This document shows, piece by piece, positions 19,577 through 29,669 of a DNA stretch of 33,169 nt. A program made the position numbers and the translations under genes. The DNA is from Geobacter sp. GTDB taxonomy: Bacteria > Myxococcota_A > UBA9160 > JADFDR01. Numbering within the stretch: position 1 is the stretch's first letter; every line of letters begins with the position of its first letter. The stretch covers positions 1 through 33,169 of the forward strand of contig JADFDR010000006.1 of NCBI GenBank assembly GCA_018262735.1, read 5' to 3'. The notes under the pieces are model-generated. The model did not search any database. It saw only the letters and a list, made by a program, of their open reading frames with translations, and had not been told where the DNA came from.

Positions 19577-19959
19577 GTTCTCCTCTTTCGTTTCTCGGTG
19601 TACGATGTGGCGTTCGTGTGTCGCAGCGCACTCGCGCTGCGGGGCTTGCGCCCTCGAATGCCCTCGGAGTTTGTGTTTTGCAGTCGGATGTCACATCGGC
19701 GGCGCGTCAGTTCGTGTTGCCTGCAATTCTTGCGTGCGATGCGCGGCCCTGCCGCTGCGGGCCGGACTATAGCGGATTCTCGGCGCGATCTGGCCGGTGG
19801 CGAGAGGTTTGAAGTCGCGCGGTTTGTCTGCAATTTGCACTCGATCTGCGCAGGGCTGCCCAAGTTGTGCAAAGCAAGGCCTGCTTCGGTTCTCTTTTGC
19901 GGTCGGATCTCAAGCGGGGCACGAAAGGTTCCAAAATTTCCAGGAGTTGTTTTTCCTCC

Positions 19960-20781
19960 ATGATTAGAATGCACTTTATGCGCGCAGAGCGATTCCTACA
20001 TCGTCTTGGTCTTTTCTCGATTTGCTTGGGGTTGGCGGCCACGGTTTTTTCCGAGGCGCATGCAGCCGGGCCGCGTTGCGTGGCGTGGCCGGGTGAAATT
20101 TCGCCTTTGCCGACGGTAGATCACGAAGATTCGCTGCGTTCCGAGTGGGCGAGTCGCCGTGCCGAAGAGCTTGCAGCGCTGGCGCGCACCGTCGAGAAAA
20201 GCAATTCGAGCGAGGCGTATCGTGTTTGGCAGCACGTTCTTTGTCTGGATTCTGAAAACGCAGCAGCGCGCAAAGCCGTAGCGACGATTTCGCTCGTTCA
20301 GGTGCATCAACCGCAGGTGCTGCAGGTCGCGGCGGAGCCGACCGTAGAGCGTGTCGCGCGTGTCGAGGATGCATTTGCCAATCTTGCACAGCCGATTCGT
20401 GTCGGGCCGCAACGTGCCGTGGAAGTGGCGCAGTCTGTGCCCGAGCCAAGCGATCGTGCGACGGACGACGTGGATCGCAAGCTCGGGCAAGCCAGCGCCC
20501 TCGTGCGCGAAGCACGCTTTCGCGAGGCGCTGGCGCTTGCCAAAGAAGTGCAAGCGCAGTTGCAGGGCAAGCGAGGCGAGCCGGGGACGAGTGTGCGTTT
20601 CGTGCGTGCAGCCGTACTCGCTGCGACGGCGGAAGTGGCGCTTGGTCGCAAGCTCGAAGCGCGCGCGAGCTTTGAGCGTGCGCTCGAAATGCAGCCCGGG
20701 CTCGAACTCGATGCTGCCACGACTTCGCCCAAAGTGATTCGCGTGTTTCGCGGCGCCAAAGTTTTGAGGGGGCAAGAGTGA
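19960..20781 (+). CDS. Secreted TPR-like hypothetical protein
   Basis: Signal peptide MRAERFLHRLGLFSICLGLAATVFSEAHA; helical repeats (ASALVREARFREALALAKEVQAQL; EVALGRKLEARASFERALEMQPGLELD). Confidence 0.7.
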   Translation: MIRMHFMRAERFLHRLGLFSICLGLAATVFSEAHAAGPRCVAWPGEISPLPTVDHEDSLRSEWASRRAEELAALARTVEKSNSSEAYRVWQHVLCLDSENAAARKAVATISLVQVHQPQVLQVAAEPTVERVARVEDAFANLAQPIRVGPQRAVEVAQSVPEPSDRATDDVDRKLGQASALVREARFREALALAKEVQAQLQGKRGEPGTSVRFVRAAVLAATAEVALGRKLEARASFERALEMQPGLELDAATTSPKVIRVFRGAKVLRGQE

Positions 20782-21755
20782 TGGGTGACTCGATTTTGTG
20801 TTTCCCGTTGCGCTTTGCGACTCCGTGCGCGGCGATTGCCTTGGCTTTCGTGAGCGCTTGCGCTTCCACTTCGCAGGATGTTCCGACGGGGCCGGCACGG
20901 GTTTCCGTGGAAGTGCACCGCGGCCTGGCCAGCGTCAGTACGTGGCCGACCGAAACACTTCCGCGTGTCGAGATCGTCGTCGATGTTTCTTCCTCGATGC
21001 GAAGCTCTCTTGGCGGCGTGGCGCGCGTCGATGCGGCACGTTCCGGCGCAATCCAACTGATGGAGTCGCTGCCGTCCGGCACAGAAATCGGGTTGTACGC
21101 GCTTGGTCACACACGGGGTGGCGCCTGCACGGCACCGCAGCCGCTGACCAATGCGCTCGAGATCGAGCGTCGCGAGACACTCGTAGCGCGTGTCGCATCG
21201 TTGCGTTCGCAAAGCGAAAGCTCGCTGGCTGAGACACTGCACGCCGTACACAAAGAAATGTCGGAAGTGGGAGCGTCGAGCCGAGCGCGCGTCGTGGTGT
21301 ATACCGATCTCGACGATGGAAATTGCGGCGGAGATTTCTGTGCTGCGGCGCAGGAGATCGTCGGTGCGGGAGGGCAGCTCGATCTCGTTTTGCTTGGCGT
21401 CGCGAGCCCGCCGGCTTGTTTGCGCGGTTTGACGCCGGGCGGAGTGCCGCCGGGTCCGTTGGCGACGACGCTCGTGCCGCCTTCTCCGACGTATCAACTC
21501 GTCGAAGTGGAGCGCACCTCGACGAGTTTCGAAGAGGGAACGGGCGAGCAGACCGTGACTGGACGAACGGGAGGGCAATCCGTCGAAGTGCGAGCGGGTC
21601 TCGTGATGGTGACCGTCGATCTCGACACGCCCGAGCGCATTGGCCCGTTCAACGCGCCGGCAGGCAAGGAAACCCGCGTGCGCGTGCTCGATTTTCCGAC
21701 GTCGAATCCACCGCTGCGTTCCTGGCGTGTTGAGCGCGAAGGATTCGATTGGTAG
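20778..21755 (+). CDS. VWA-domain lipoprotein
   Basis: Lipobox-like AFVSAC; MIDAS VEIVVDVSSSM; VVVYTDLDDGNCGGDFC; overlaps upstream stop. Confidence 0.82.
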   Translation: MMGDSILCFPLRFATPCAAIALAFVSACASTSQDVPTGPARVSVEVHRGLASVSTWPTETLPRVEIVVDVSSSMRSSLGGVARVDAARSGAIQLMESLPSGTEIGLYALGHTRGGACTAPQPLTNALEIERRETLVARVASLRSQSESSLAETLHAVHKEMSEVGASSRARVVVYTDLDDGNCGGDFCAAAQEIVGAGGQLDLVLLGVASPPACLRGLTPGGVPPGPLATTLVPPSPTYQLVEVERTSTSFEEGTGEQTVTGRTGGQSVEVRAGLVMVTVDLDTPERIGPFNAPAGKETRVRVLDFPTSNPPLRSWRVEREGFDW

Positions 21756-22009
21756 AGGATCGACGGTATGTGTCGACGGATGCAAGCGGGCCGAGGGTCT
21801 GAAAACCTACGCGGAAGATTTTGCAATGGATCTCAGCATCTTGCGCGAGAATGACGATATTCACAAAACTCGGTAAGGGTTCTTCCTGTGTGTCCGTCCA
21901 TGTGTGCGGGGCTTGGTCGGTGCCGCAATGTCACCAAGGGGCGAGGGCGACCATGGCGTACTCCACAGCGATTCGATGTCACGCAAAGCGCGTTTCGATT
22001 GAAACAAAA

Positions 22010-22954
22010 ATGTGTCGAGCGATGAGCGCGCTCGCTTTCGTTTCCTTTTTTTGTGTCACCTCCTTGGGGCGCGCGGAGGATGCGGTGCCTGCGGCGGAGC
22101 CGAGCGCGTCCACGGCTGCATCCCGAGAGGCAAGCCCCGTGCGAGCAGCACCCACCGACGCTGCGCCCGCTGCTCGTCCGATCGCAAGTGTTGCGCGTGC
22201 ACGCGTACGCGAAGAAGTTCCCGTTCCTCCGGCGCAAGAGCTTTTGAGTCAAACGTTTACGAGCATTTACGGAATCAACACCAGTCATCTCGTGCAGATC
22301 ATCAATCACACCGATGCGGGCGTGACACAGCAGGCGCGCATTCAAGTCATTCGCAAGAAGATCAACGGTCGCTTGCACGGACTTGCGAATTTTACGTCGC
22401 CGGATCATATGCGCGGCATGCGTATCCTCACCGTCGAGAACGTCGATCGCAACGATGACTATTTTGTGTATCTGCCCGCATTGCGTCGCGTGCGTCGTGT
22501 GGCCAATGCGCAGCGTGCAGATGCGTTTCTTGGCAGCGATATGACTTTCGAAGACATCGAACCGAAACGCTTGAACAATTTCGAACTCATTGGGCGCTCC
22601 TCGATGAAGATGGACGGGGAAACCGTGCATGTGGTGATGGCGCGACCGTTGTACGAATCGGCGTACGATCGAGTCGAGTTTTTTATTGCTGAAAAAGATG
22701 CTGCCTGGCTCGAGCATCGCTATTACCGGCGAGGTTCCTTCAAGCCGTTCAAAATCATCCGTGCGCCGAGGGAATACATGGAAGTGGTGGACGGCTATGC
22801 GTTCCCGACACGAGTTTTTGTTCAAGATCTCGAAAAAGGCTCGCTGACCGAGTTGCGAATGCTCGATCTCAAGGTCAATCCCGATCTCGACGACAAACTT
22901 TTTTCCGTCGTACAGCTTGAAAAAAATGCCTCGATTCCAGGTTTGGGAGAGTGA
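22010..22954 (+). CDS. Outer-membrane lipoprotein-sorting (LolA-like) family protein
   Basis: Signal peptide; ITNH-like repeats; GMRILTVENVDRNDDYFVYLPALRRVRRVANAQRADAFLGSDMTFEDIE, typical of this family. Confidence 0.82.
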   Translation: MCRAMSALAFVSFFCVTSLGRAEDAVPAAEPSASTAASREASPVRAAPTDAAPAARPIASVARARVREEVPVPPAQELLSQTFTSIYGINTSHLVQIINHTDAGVTQQARIQVIRKKINGRLHGLANFTSPDHMRGMRILTVENVDRNDDYFVYLPALRRVRRVANAQRADAFLGSDMTFEDIEPKRLNNFELIGRSSMKMDGETVHVVMARPLYESAYDRVEFFIAEKDAAWLEHRYYRRGSFKPFKIIRAPREYMEVVDGYAFPTRVFVQDLEKGSLTELRMLDLKVNPDLDDKLFSVVQLEKNASIPGLGE

Positions 22955-22957
22955 CGG

Positions 22958-24766
22958 ATGGACGTCGCGGATCCCTTCGCGCTTTGCGCAAATCCGGCTG
23001 CTTATGTTGCGCGACCTGCGACGGAGCGCATCCTGGCGCAACTGGAAACGTCGGTGACTTTGCGCCGTCGTCCGACGTTGCTCGTCGGTCCGCCCGGAAT
23101 GGGCAAAACATTTCTTTTGCGCTGCTTGGAGCAGAGGCTCTCGGATCGACTCCGTACGGTGTATGTTCCGATTCCTACGCTTTCTCCGACGGAGCTTTGT
23201 CGCTGGGTGCTGGCTCAGCTTCGTGAGGAAAGTGGCCCCGACCCCGCGCTTGCACTCGCCAATGTGAGTGCGCGCCTTCAATCTCAACATTCCGCGTTGC
23301 TCCTGCTGGTGGACGACTTCGCATCGATGACGAAGGAGGCGCTACGCCAGTTGCTCGAACTTTGGTGGGTTTCCGAAGGCGGCTTCCGCCTGCTTTTTGC
23401 CAGCATCGAGGACGATCGCTACGCCGCCTTGTTGCCCGAATTTGAGGGAAGCGCCGAGACCGTCTCTTTCTGCGAGCCGATGACACCGACGGAAACCACA
23501 GAATACATTCGCACGCGATTGCAGCGCTCCGACGTAGAGGAGGAAGTGAGTGCGCGTTTTGATGACGCACTTCTGGCGCGGATCCAGCGCGAGACGGGGG
23601 GTGTGCCGGCGTGGGTAAACGCGGCGGGCGAGGCCGTGCTCTTTGCGACGCGCTATAGGAGGGAATTGCCGGAGGAGGATTTGTCGACGCAGACGGAAGA
23701 AGTTCGTCACGAAAAAGTGTCGGATACCACTGCGTTCGAAGGGAAACTCGATTGGCCGCCAGCCGAAGACGATTTCGCCGCCGCGCGTCGCGGTCGTCAC
23801 CGCAAGAAAGAAGCCAAGTTGCAAGCCGAGGAAGAAACGCGTCGCAAGGCTCTGGCCGAGGAAGATGCAAAGCGTCGCGCGGCCGAGGAAGCGAAGCGCC
23901 GCGCGTTGGAGGAAGAAGCGCGTCGCAAGGCTCTGGCCGAGGAAGATGCAAAGCGTCGCGCGGCCGAGGACGCAAAGCATCGCGCGCTGGAGGAAGAAGC
24001 GCGTCGCAAGGCTCTGGCCGAGGAAGCGAAGCTCCGTGCAGCCGAGGACGCAAAGCATCGCGCGGAAGAAGCGGAACGCCGACGAGCGATCGAGGCGGCG
24101 GATGCGAAGCGCCGCGCGTTGGAGGAAGAAGCGGCAGCGCCGATCTTGCCGCCTGCGCTGCTCGAAGTGCCTTCCGCAAAGGGGGCGCCCGCAGCGCTCG
24201 AAATTCCTGCGGCGGAAAGTCGTCCAACCGAGAAAAGTGTCGGAGCGAAGCTTTGGCTTGTTGCCGCAGGGCTGGTGCTTGCGTTCGGAGCGGGTCTATT
24301 GGTTTTGCATTTGGATCGCACACCGGATCGCGTGTCGAATGCATCTACACAATCGAATGTCGCAGCGACGCCTGTTGCCGGTGCGGAGGCGCGCAAGTCG
24401 CTGAGCCCTGCTTCGGGCGCGACGCAATCCTCTGCGGTGCTGCCGGGTGCGCAACCCACGGAATCGACGACGACCGACATGGCGCAAGATCGTTCGAGCC
24501 TTGTCGCTGCGCGAGGTGGTGAGCCTTCGCCTTTGAACGAAACGTCACTCTCGGAGTCGCTTGCGCTCGAGCCTGTCTTGGTGAGTGTGAATGCGACACC
24601 GTGGGCGATCATCGAGGTCGATGGAATCGAATTTGGCGAGACGCCGCTTGCCGAAATTCCGCTTTTGCCCGGGCAACACAAATTTGTGGCGAAAATGCCG
24701 GGTGGGCGCGTCGTCGAACGTACGATTCTTGTCGATTCGAAGACGCAGCAAATCGTTTTCGATTGA
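22958..24766 (+). CDS. ExeA/GspA-like AAA ATPase fused to charged coiled coil, TM helix and C-terminal PEGA domain
   Basis: PTLLVGPPGMGKTFLLRCL (Walker A), ALLLLVDDFASM (Walker B); (A/E)EEARRKALAEEDAKRRAAE repeats; TM LWLVAAGLVLAFGAGLLVL; VSVNATPWAIIEVDGIEFGETPLAEIPLLPGQHKFVAKMPGGRVVERTI (PEGA). Confidence 0.85.
   Translation: MDVADPFALCANPAAYVARPATERILAQLETSVTLRRRPTLLVGPPGMGKTFLLRCLEQRLSDRLRTVYVPIPTLSPTELCRWVLAQLREESGPDPALALANVSARLQSQHSALLLLVDDFASMTKEALRQLLELWWVSEGGFRLLFASIEDDRYAALLPEFEGSAETVSFCEPMTPTETTEYIRTRLQRSDVEEEVSARFDDALLARIQRETGGVPAWVNAAGEAVLFATRYRRELPEEDLSTQTEEVRHEKVSDTTAFEGKLDWPPAEDDFAAARRGRHRKKEAKLQAEEETRRKALAEEDAKRRAAEEAKRRALEEEARRKALAEEDAKRRAAEDAKHRALEEEARRKALAEEAKLRAAEDAKHRAEEAERRRAIEAADAKRRALEEEAAAPILPPALLEVPSAKGAPAALEIPAAESRPTEKSVGAKLWLVAAGLVLAFGAGLLVLHLDRTPDRVSNASTQSNVAATPVAGAEARKSLSPASGATQSSAVLPGAQPTESTTTDMAQDRSSLVAARGGEPSPLNETSLSESLALEPVLVSVNATPWAIIEVDGIEFGETPLAEIPLLPGQHKFVAKMPGGRVVERTILVDSKTQQIVFD
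23840..24082 (+). repeat. In-frame tandem repeat, 81 bp (27 aa) period, about 3 units
   Basis: CGTCGCAAGGCTCTGGCCGAGGAA recurs at 23840, 23921 and 24002. Confidence 0.9.
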
Positions 24767-24842
24767 ACCGAATCGTTCGAGTCGCTTCTTTCTCGTGCAG
24801 TCTGCTTGCCGCATTTTTTTTCTGCCGAAGCGCGACAAGCAA

Positions 24843-24876
24843 AAAGCCCCTTCGAACTTTTCTTCGAAGGGGCTTT
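24843..24876. terminator. Bidirectional terminator between convergent genes
   Basis: AAAGCCCCTTCGAA-CTTTTC-TTCGAAGGGGCTTT perfect 14-bp stem. Confidence 0.92.
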
Positions 24877-24899
24877 GCTGTGCCGAGCTTGCCTTGGCG

Positions 24900-25490
24900 C
24901 TACTTGTATTGCTTGACGAAGAAATCCTTGCTCTTTTGAACATCGGGCTTGATCGTCGCAGATCCTTCCTGCCAGTTTGCCGGGCAAACCTCGCCGTGTT
25001 TTTCATTGAACTGCAAGGCTTTCACCACGCGCAACGCCTCATCGACGCTGCGGCCAAGCGGCAAGTCATTGACGACCTGGTGACGAACGATGCCTTTCTG
25101 GTCGATCAAGAACAGGCCGCGCAGTGCGATTCCGGCGTCGAGCAGCACGTCGTACTTGCGCGCAATTTCCTTGTTGAGATCGGCGATCAACGGATAGCGG
25201 ACGTCGCCGATGCCTCCTTCGTTACGCGGAACATTTCGCCACGCAAGATGCGTGTAGTGGCTGTCGACGGAGCAACCAAGCACTTGCACGCCGAGTTTTT
25301 CGAATTCGGCCTGTGCCTCCGAGAACGCAATGATTTCCGTGGGGCATACGAACGTGAAGTCGAGCGGGTAGAAAAACAAAAGCACCTGCTTGCCTTTGTA
25401 ATCCGACAGAGAAACTTGCTTGAACGAACCATCGGGCATCACGGCCTGTGCCGTGAAATCCGGGGCGGGCTTGGTAACGAGTACGCTCAT
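24900..25490 (-). CDS. 2-Cys peroxiredoxin (AhpC/TSA family)
   Basis: [15 protein letters not shown] and GEVCPANW active-site motifs. Confidence 0.95.
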   Translation of the reverse strand: MSVLVTKPAPDFTAQAVMPDGSFKQVSLSDYKGKQVLLFFYPLDFTFVCPTEIIAFSEAQAEFEKLGVQVLGCSVDSHYTHLAWRNVPRNEGGIGDVRYPLIADLNKEIARKYDVLLDAGIALRGLFLIDQKGIVRHQVVNDLPLGRSVDEALRVVKALQFNEKHGEVCPANWQEGSATIKPDVQKSKDFFVKQYK

Positions 25491-25986
25491 GGTGGATCTC
25501 CTTTTGAAAGAGGAAGTTTGGTAAGTAAGGTAAGGATCTTTCGAAAGAAGTCAATAGCCTAGCATTATTCAAAGGATGAATAGTCTCCGCAACTTAACAA
25601 AAGTACCCAAAATGCTTTCGGATTTGGCTGTATACGAGAAAAGCGGCGACGGATTTTGCACAGCGGTCTCCTCGCCTCGGCTTTCGGCTGGACGGTTTGA
25701 CCTGCGCAAACCCGTCGCCCGTGCCCGAGTGCGCCGCGCGCAGCTTTTGAGAGCGGCGCGACGTTGTTTCGCCTTGTGCTTTTTGAAGGAATTCCGAAAA
25801 GACTCGAAGAAAAAACCTCGTCCTTTTCGTCAGGATGGAACGTTTGTTTTAGGCCAACGCCAGGGAAAAACAAAGTTGGATTCAGTTGGAATCGTTCTAC
25901 GCGCGACATCGCGCGGCAAAATATCAGGACGCGCGCGAGAAGTTTGCAGGGGCTTGTCGCGGAATCGTTTGTTCGGAAAGTAGAAC

Positions 25987-27813
25987 ATGGCCATACACTT
26001 TTCGGTTATCCAGTGCCTCTTCGTGTTGACCGTCGCGATTTTTATTTTCGCTTATGTGAGCTTTCGATCGCGCTGGAATCTTTTGCGCTGGCTGCTTGCA
26101 GGCACGATGGTTTCGCTCGTGATGTGGGCGCTTGGCGAGAGCATACGCTGGCTGGGTTCCGAGCGGTTCTTTTACGATGCCGGGATTTACATTCAGTACT
26201 ACGGCTTGATGTCGACCGTGCCGCTTTGGGTTTTGCTCGCGCTCAACTATGCGCGCGTGCAATGGCTCAAATCGAATCCGCAACTGATCGCATTTGTTTC
26301 TGCACCGTCGGTGATTTCGTATTTTGCGTTGTTGACGAACGATCTGCATCACGAGTTCATCAAAGATATGTCGCGCGCAGCGATGGCGGAGAGCACGCTG
26401 GTTTGGGCGGGTCCGATTCTTTGGTTTTTCATCGTGTGGTCGTTTTTTTGCGGGCTCGGCACGGTGGCCTTGTATCTCGGCGCGGCGCGACGCGAGCGTG
26501 GCGTACGCGAGCGTCATCGACGACTTTGGATTTCCGGCGCGGCGGTATTGCCGCTGCTGACAAGCGGACTCGTGTTCGTTGACATCGGTTCCAACTTCGT
26601 GGATGTGACACCGACGGCACTTTCGATTTCGGTGTTGATTTTGTTCGGTGCAGTTTTCCGGCATCGTCTTTTTTCAGGGCGATCCCTCGTGCGGCCCGAA
26701 ATGATCGAGCCGTTGCGTTACGGTGTCGTTTTTGCCGACGGAGAAGGCCGGATTACGGAGATCAATCCTGCGGCAGAAGTCTTGCTTGGTTTGACTGCGG
26801 CGCAAGTCGCGCATCGGCAGCTTGCCGAATTGAGCCTTGTGATTTGCGAGAATTCAGAAGCCGCCACAGAACTGAGTCGGCGCTTTCAAGAACTTTCGGA
26901 AGCGGGCGCGGGTTTTCTTTTCGAGGTTGCCTTGCGCAACGGGCAGCGCATCGAGTTCGACGCAGTGGTGATACGCCACGAAGAAAAGGTCGCCGGGCAG
27001 TACATCGTGATGCGAGATCGCACGGAAGATCATCGCGATGCGGATTTGTCCGCATCCGGAAAGAAACTTGAAAGTGTAGGCAACCTCGTTGCCGGAATTG
27101 CGCACGAGGTGAACAATCCTCTTGCCTACGTTCATTCGAACTTGGTCTATTTGGAACGCTTGAGTGCGATCGTGCAGAGTCGCCTCGATGCCTTCCAGGC
27201 CGAAGAGGCCAAGCAGCTTGGCGAGATGCCGCAAGTTCTTGGAGAAACACTGAACGGAGTCGAGCGCATCATGAAAATGGTGCGTGGGCTGCGACGCTTT
27301 TCGCGCGTGCCGAGCGACGAGATTTGCCCCGTCGATCTCAATCAAGTGCTGGAGGAGGCGCTTCGCCTGGCGGAGTTGCACGAAAACCAAGGCATCGCAG
27401 TTCTCCGTCACTTTGGCTTGGAGTTGCCCACGGTTCAGGGCTCTCCGGAGCGGCTGTGTCAGGTGTTTTTGAATCTTCTCCTCAACGCGAAGCACGCGCT
27501 ACGCGGAGTCGAGCGCGGCACGATCCTCGTCGAGACGGTACGGCGCGGTCCTTGGATCGAAGTGCGCATCACCGATAACGGGCCCGGGATCGAGCCCGAT
27601 GTGCTCATGCGCATCTTCGAACCTTTCTTCACGACGAAGGGCCCTGAAGAAGGGACGGGGCTTGGGCTTGCCATCGTCTCGGATATTTTGCACGGACACG
27701 GCGGAGACATTCAGGTTTCTTCGCATCCCGGACAAGGTGCGAGTTTTGTGGTGCACTTGCCGATCGATCGCCCGGGCCCGCATGGAGTCGCTACTTCTCG
27801 ACCGCAGAAGTGA
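25987..27813 (+). CDS. Sensor histidine kinase (N-terminal 7TM-like region, PAS, HisKA, HATPase_c)
   Basis: N-terminal TM segments; PAS; GIAHEVNNPLAYVHSNLVYLERL; ITDNGPGI; TTKGPEEGTGLGLAIV. Confidence 0.92.
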   Translation: MAIHFSVIQCLFVLTVAIFIFAYVSFRSRWNLLRWLLAGTMVSLVMWALGESIRWLGSERFFYDAGIYIQYYGLMSTVPLWVLLALNYARVQWLKSNPQLIAFVSAPSVISYFALLTNDLHHEFIKDMSRAAMAESTLVWAGPILWFFIVWSFFCGLGTVALYLGAARRERGVRERHRRLWISGAAVLPLLTSGLVFVDIGSNFVDVTPTALSISVLILFGAVFRHRLFSGRSLVRPEMIEPLRYGVVFADGEGRITEINPAAEVLLGLTAAQVAHRQLAELSLVICENSEAATELSRRFQELSEAGAGFLFEVALRNGQRIEFDAVVIRHEEKVAGQYIVMRDRTEDHRDADLSASGKKLESVGNLVAGIAHEVNNPLAYVHSNLVYLERLSAIVQSRLDAFQAEEAKQLGEMPQVLGETLNGVERIMKMVRGLRRFSRVPSDEICPVDLNQVLEEALRLAELHENQGIAVLRHFGLELPTVQGSPERLCQVFLNLLLNAKHALRGVERGTILVETVRRGPWIEVRITDNGPGIEPDVLMRIFEPFFTTKGPEEGTGLGLAIVSDILHGHGGDIQVSSHPGQGASFVVHLPIDRPGPHGVATSRPQK

Positions 27814-27880
27814 TCGAGAGTTTTCTTTCAATCACGCTTTCCTGTGTTGACCGTTTTGTGTGTATGTCGCGAAATGCGCG

Positions 27881-29488
27881 TCAGCGGGTTTGCGTTGAGC
27901 GCACGCGACCGCTGGGGCCGGGTGGCAGAAAAAGATTCATCTGCACGATCCCGATATCGACCATGTCGATCCGACCGTCTTCGTTGAGATCGAACCGATC
28001 GCTATAGCCGCCGTTTGACAGATACGGGAGGATGCTTTCGAGATCGCCGCGACGGTTGGTGAGCATAGGATTGAAAGCGGGCGAGACGATGCCGTCGTTG
28101 TCGAAATCTGCGTCGCAGGCGTTGCCAAAGCCGTCGTCATCGGAATCGAGTTGCGAGGGGTTCGGGATCTCCACGCAATTGTCGAAGCGATTGCGATGTC
28201 CGTCGCCGTCGAGATCGTCGGGGAGTGCCGTGCTCGGACGCGCGATCTGCATCAAGGGATCGCCAACGTAAACATTCATCCAGCTCAAATGCGGGATGCT
28301 TTGATAGAAGGCTTCGGCGGCGGGACGTCCGAGCGCATACTCGCGAAAGAAGATTTGAGGACGTGCTACACCGTTGAGTGACGGCTCGGCGACGTGTCCT
28401 GCTGCGCCGGAAGCGCCGAGCCGGATCAAATCTGCAACGAGAGATTGGCCATACTCGGGTGGGGAAACGAAGCTGCGTGCATTGGTGCTCACGATATCGA
28501 TGGCGACGGAGCGCGGTGCAAATCGTCCCGGAACGATTTGCTCATCGATCTCGCCGTACGTGGAAGTGCCAAGGCGATGCGTGTCATTGCTACCCCAAGA
28601 TGTGTAGCCCGCGATTTCCTCCGAGGTGAAAAAGAATTTGGCTTCGCGATCGTGCAATGTGGGAAGCCTCATGGCCTGAAGCACGGCGGCCGTGGATTGC
28701 AAAAGAAGCAGATTTGCACCGGCGCGTGCGAGAGGTTGCTGCGGATCTTCGTCGACGACGAAGCGTGCTGCTGCGGGAGCGGGCGCGACGGCGGAGTCGA
28801 TCAAGTTGCGGATGTCGCGCGGGATTTGGGTTTCGGGATCGAGCGGGGTTGGATAGCCCGCGATGCGCGTCACCAGATAACGCAATTTTGAGTCGGGCTT
28901 CTGTTTGCGAAATTCGGCAAAAGATTGCGATGCGTTGTAGAACGGGTTTTGTGCATCCAGAATTCCGGGGCTGCCTTCGAGTTGCGAGCCGAGCACTGCG
29001 ATTTCGGCATCGACGGAGGCCTCGCTGCTACGAACGATCAATTCTTCGAGTGGCGTTGGCGGAGATTGTGTGACGCGGAGCGGAATGCCCGGCATGAGGA
29101 CGATGAACTGAATTTTGTTTGTTGGATCGCGTGCCGCGAGTTCTTGCAAAAGCGGATCGCGAATCTGGCGTTGGTACTCTTCGCGCGAGATTCGTTCGTC
29201 GCTGCGTTTCGAAAGATCCGGCGTATAGGCGGGCAGCGGAAGTTCGACGAAGTGAGCGTCGGGAATTTTGCGTGCGTTCTGGTAGTAACGACCGACCGCG
29301 CGCGAAAGTTCGTTGTTGCCGTTGACGACGACGAGCACCTCCGAATAGTCGATGCGCGGCGCTTTGTACAAGGCTTCGAAAGTTGTTCCGAATTCGGAAT
29401 CCGAATTGCAACTTGCACCGAGCGTGAGCAAGGTGAGTCCCAGGGCGAGCGCAACTTTTTGCAAACGCTTTCGTGCAATCAAGATCAT
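27881..29488 (-). CDS. TIGR03790-like lipoprotein/secreted protein with Asp-rich TSP3/dockerin-like C-terminus
   Basis: [13 protein letters not shown] lipobox; [50 protein letters not shown]-terminal [42 protein letters not shown] and [14 protein letters not shown]. Confidence 0.78.
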   Translation of the reverse strand: MILIARKRLQKVALALGLTLLTLGASCNSDSEFGTTFEALYKAPRIDYSEVLVVVNGNNELSRAVGRYYQNARKIPDAHFVELPLPAYTPDLSKRSDERISREEYQRQIRDPLLQELAARDPTNKIQFIVLMPGIPLRVTQSPPTPLEELIVRSSEASVDAEIAVLGSQLEGSPGILDAQNPFYNASQSFAEFRKQKPDSKLRYLVTRIAGYPTPLDPETQIPRDIRNLIDSAVAPAPAAARFVVDEDPQQPLARAGANLLLLQSTAAVLQAMRLPTLHDREAKFFFTSEEIAGYTSWGSNDTHRLGTSTYGEIDEQIVPGRFAPRSVAIDIVSTNARSFVSPPEYGQSLVADLIRLGASGAAGHVAEPSLNGVARPQIFFREYALGRPAAEAFYQSIPHLSWMNVYVGDPLMQIARPSTALPDDLDGDGHRNRFDNCVEIPNPSQLDSDDDGFGNACDADFDNDGIVSPAFNPMLTNRRGDLESILPYLSNGGYSDRFDLNEDGRIDMVDIGIVQMNLFLPPGPSGRVRSTQTR

Positions 29489-29669
29489 GAGGTTCCTCGG
29501 GTCGGCATCGCCCGATACTATCCGTTTGGAAGAGCGCGTTGCTACGGGCTTCTGCCCGCTTCTGCGCTGACGATCCGCGTTGTGCCGGGTAGAATGCAAG
29601 CCCGCTACCGCTCGGTCTTGCGGTGCCGATTCGTTCCTGTCGAATCGGTCATGAAACAAGGAGAGTACT

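Noticed and set aside
23840-24082. CRISPR-like periodic repeat
   Set aside because: Repeats are contiguous, in frame and coding; no spacers and no cas genes in the window.
23797-24987. 396-aa minus ORF with SSARALRRASS repeats
   Set aside because: Mirror image of the coiled-coil tandem repeat in the ATPase gene.
25786-25830. Possible tenth degenerate copy of the dispersed element (CCGAAAAGACTCGAAGAAAAAACCTCG)
   Set aside because: Only about 13 bp of exact match, no terminal repeats or central motif; too weak.
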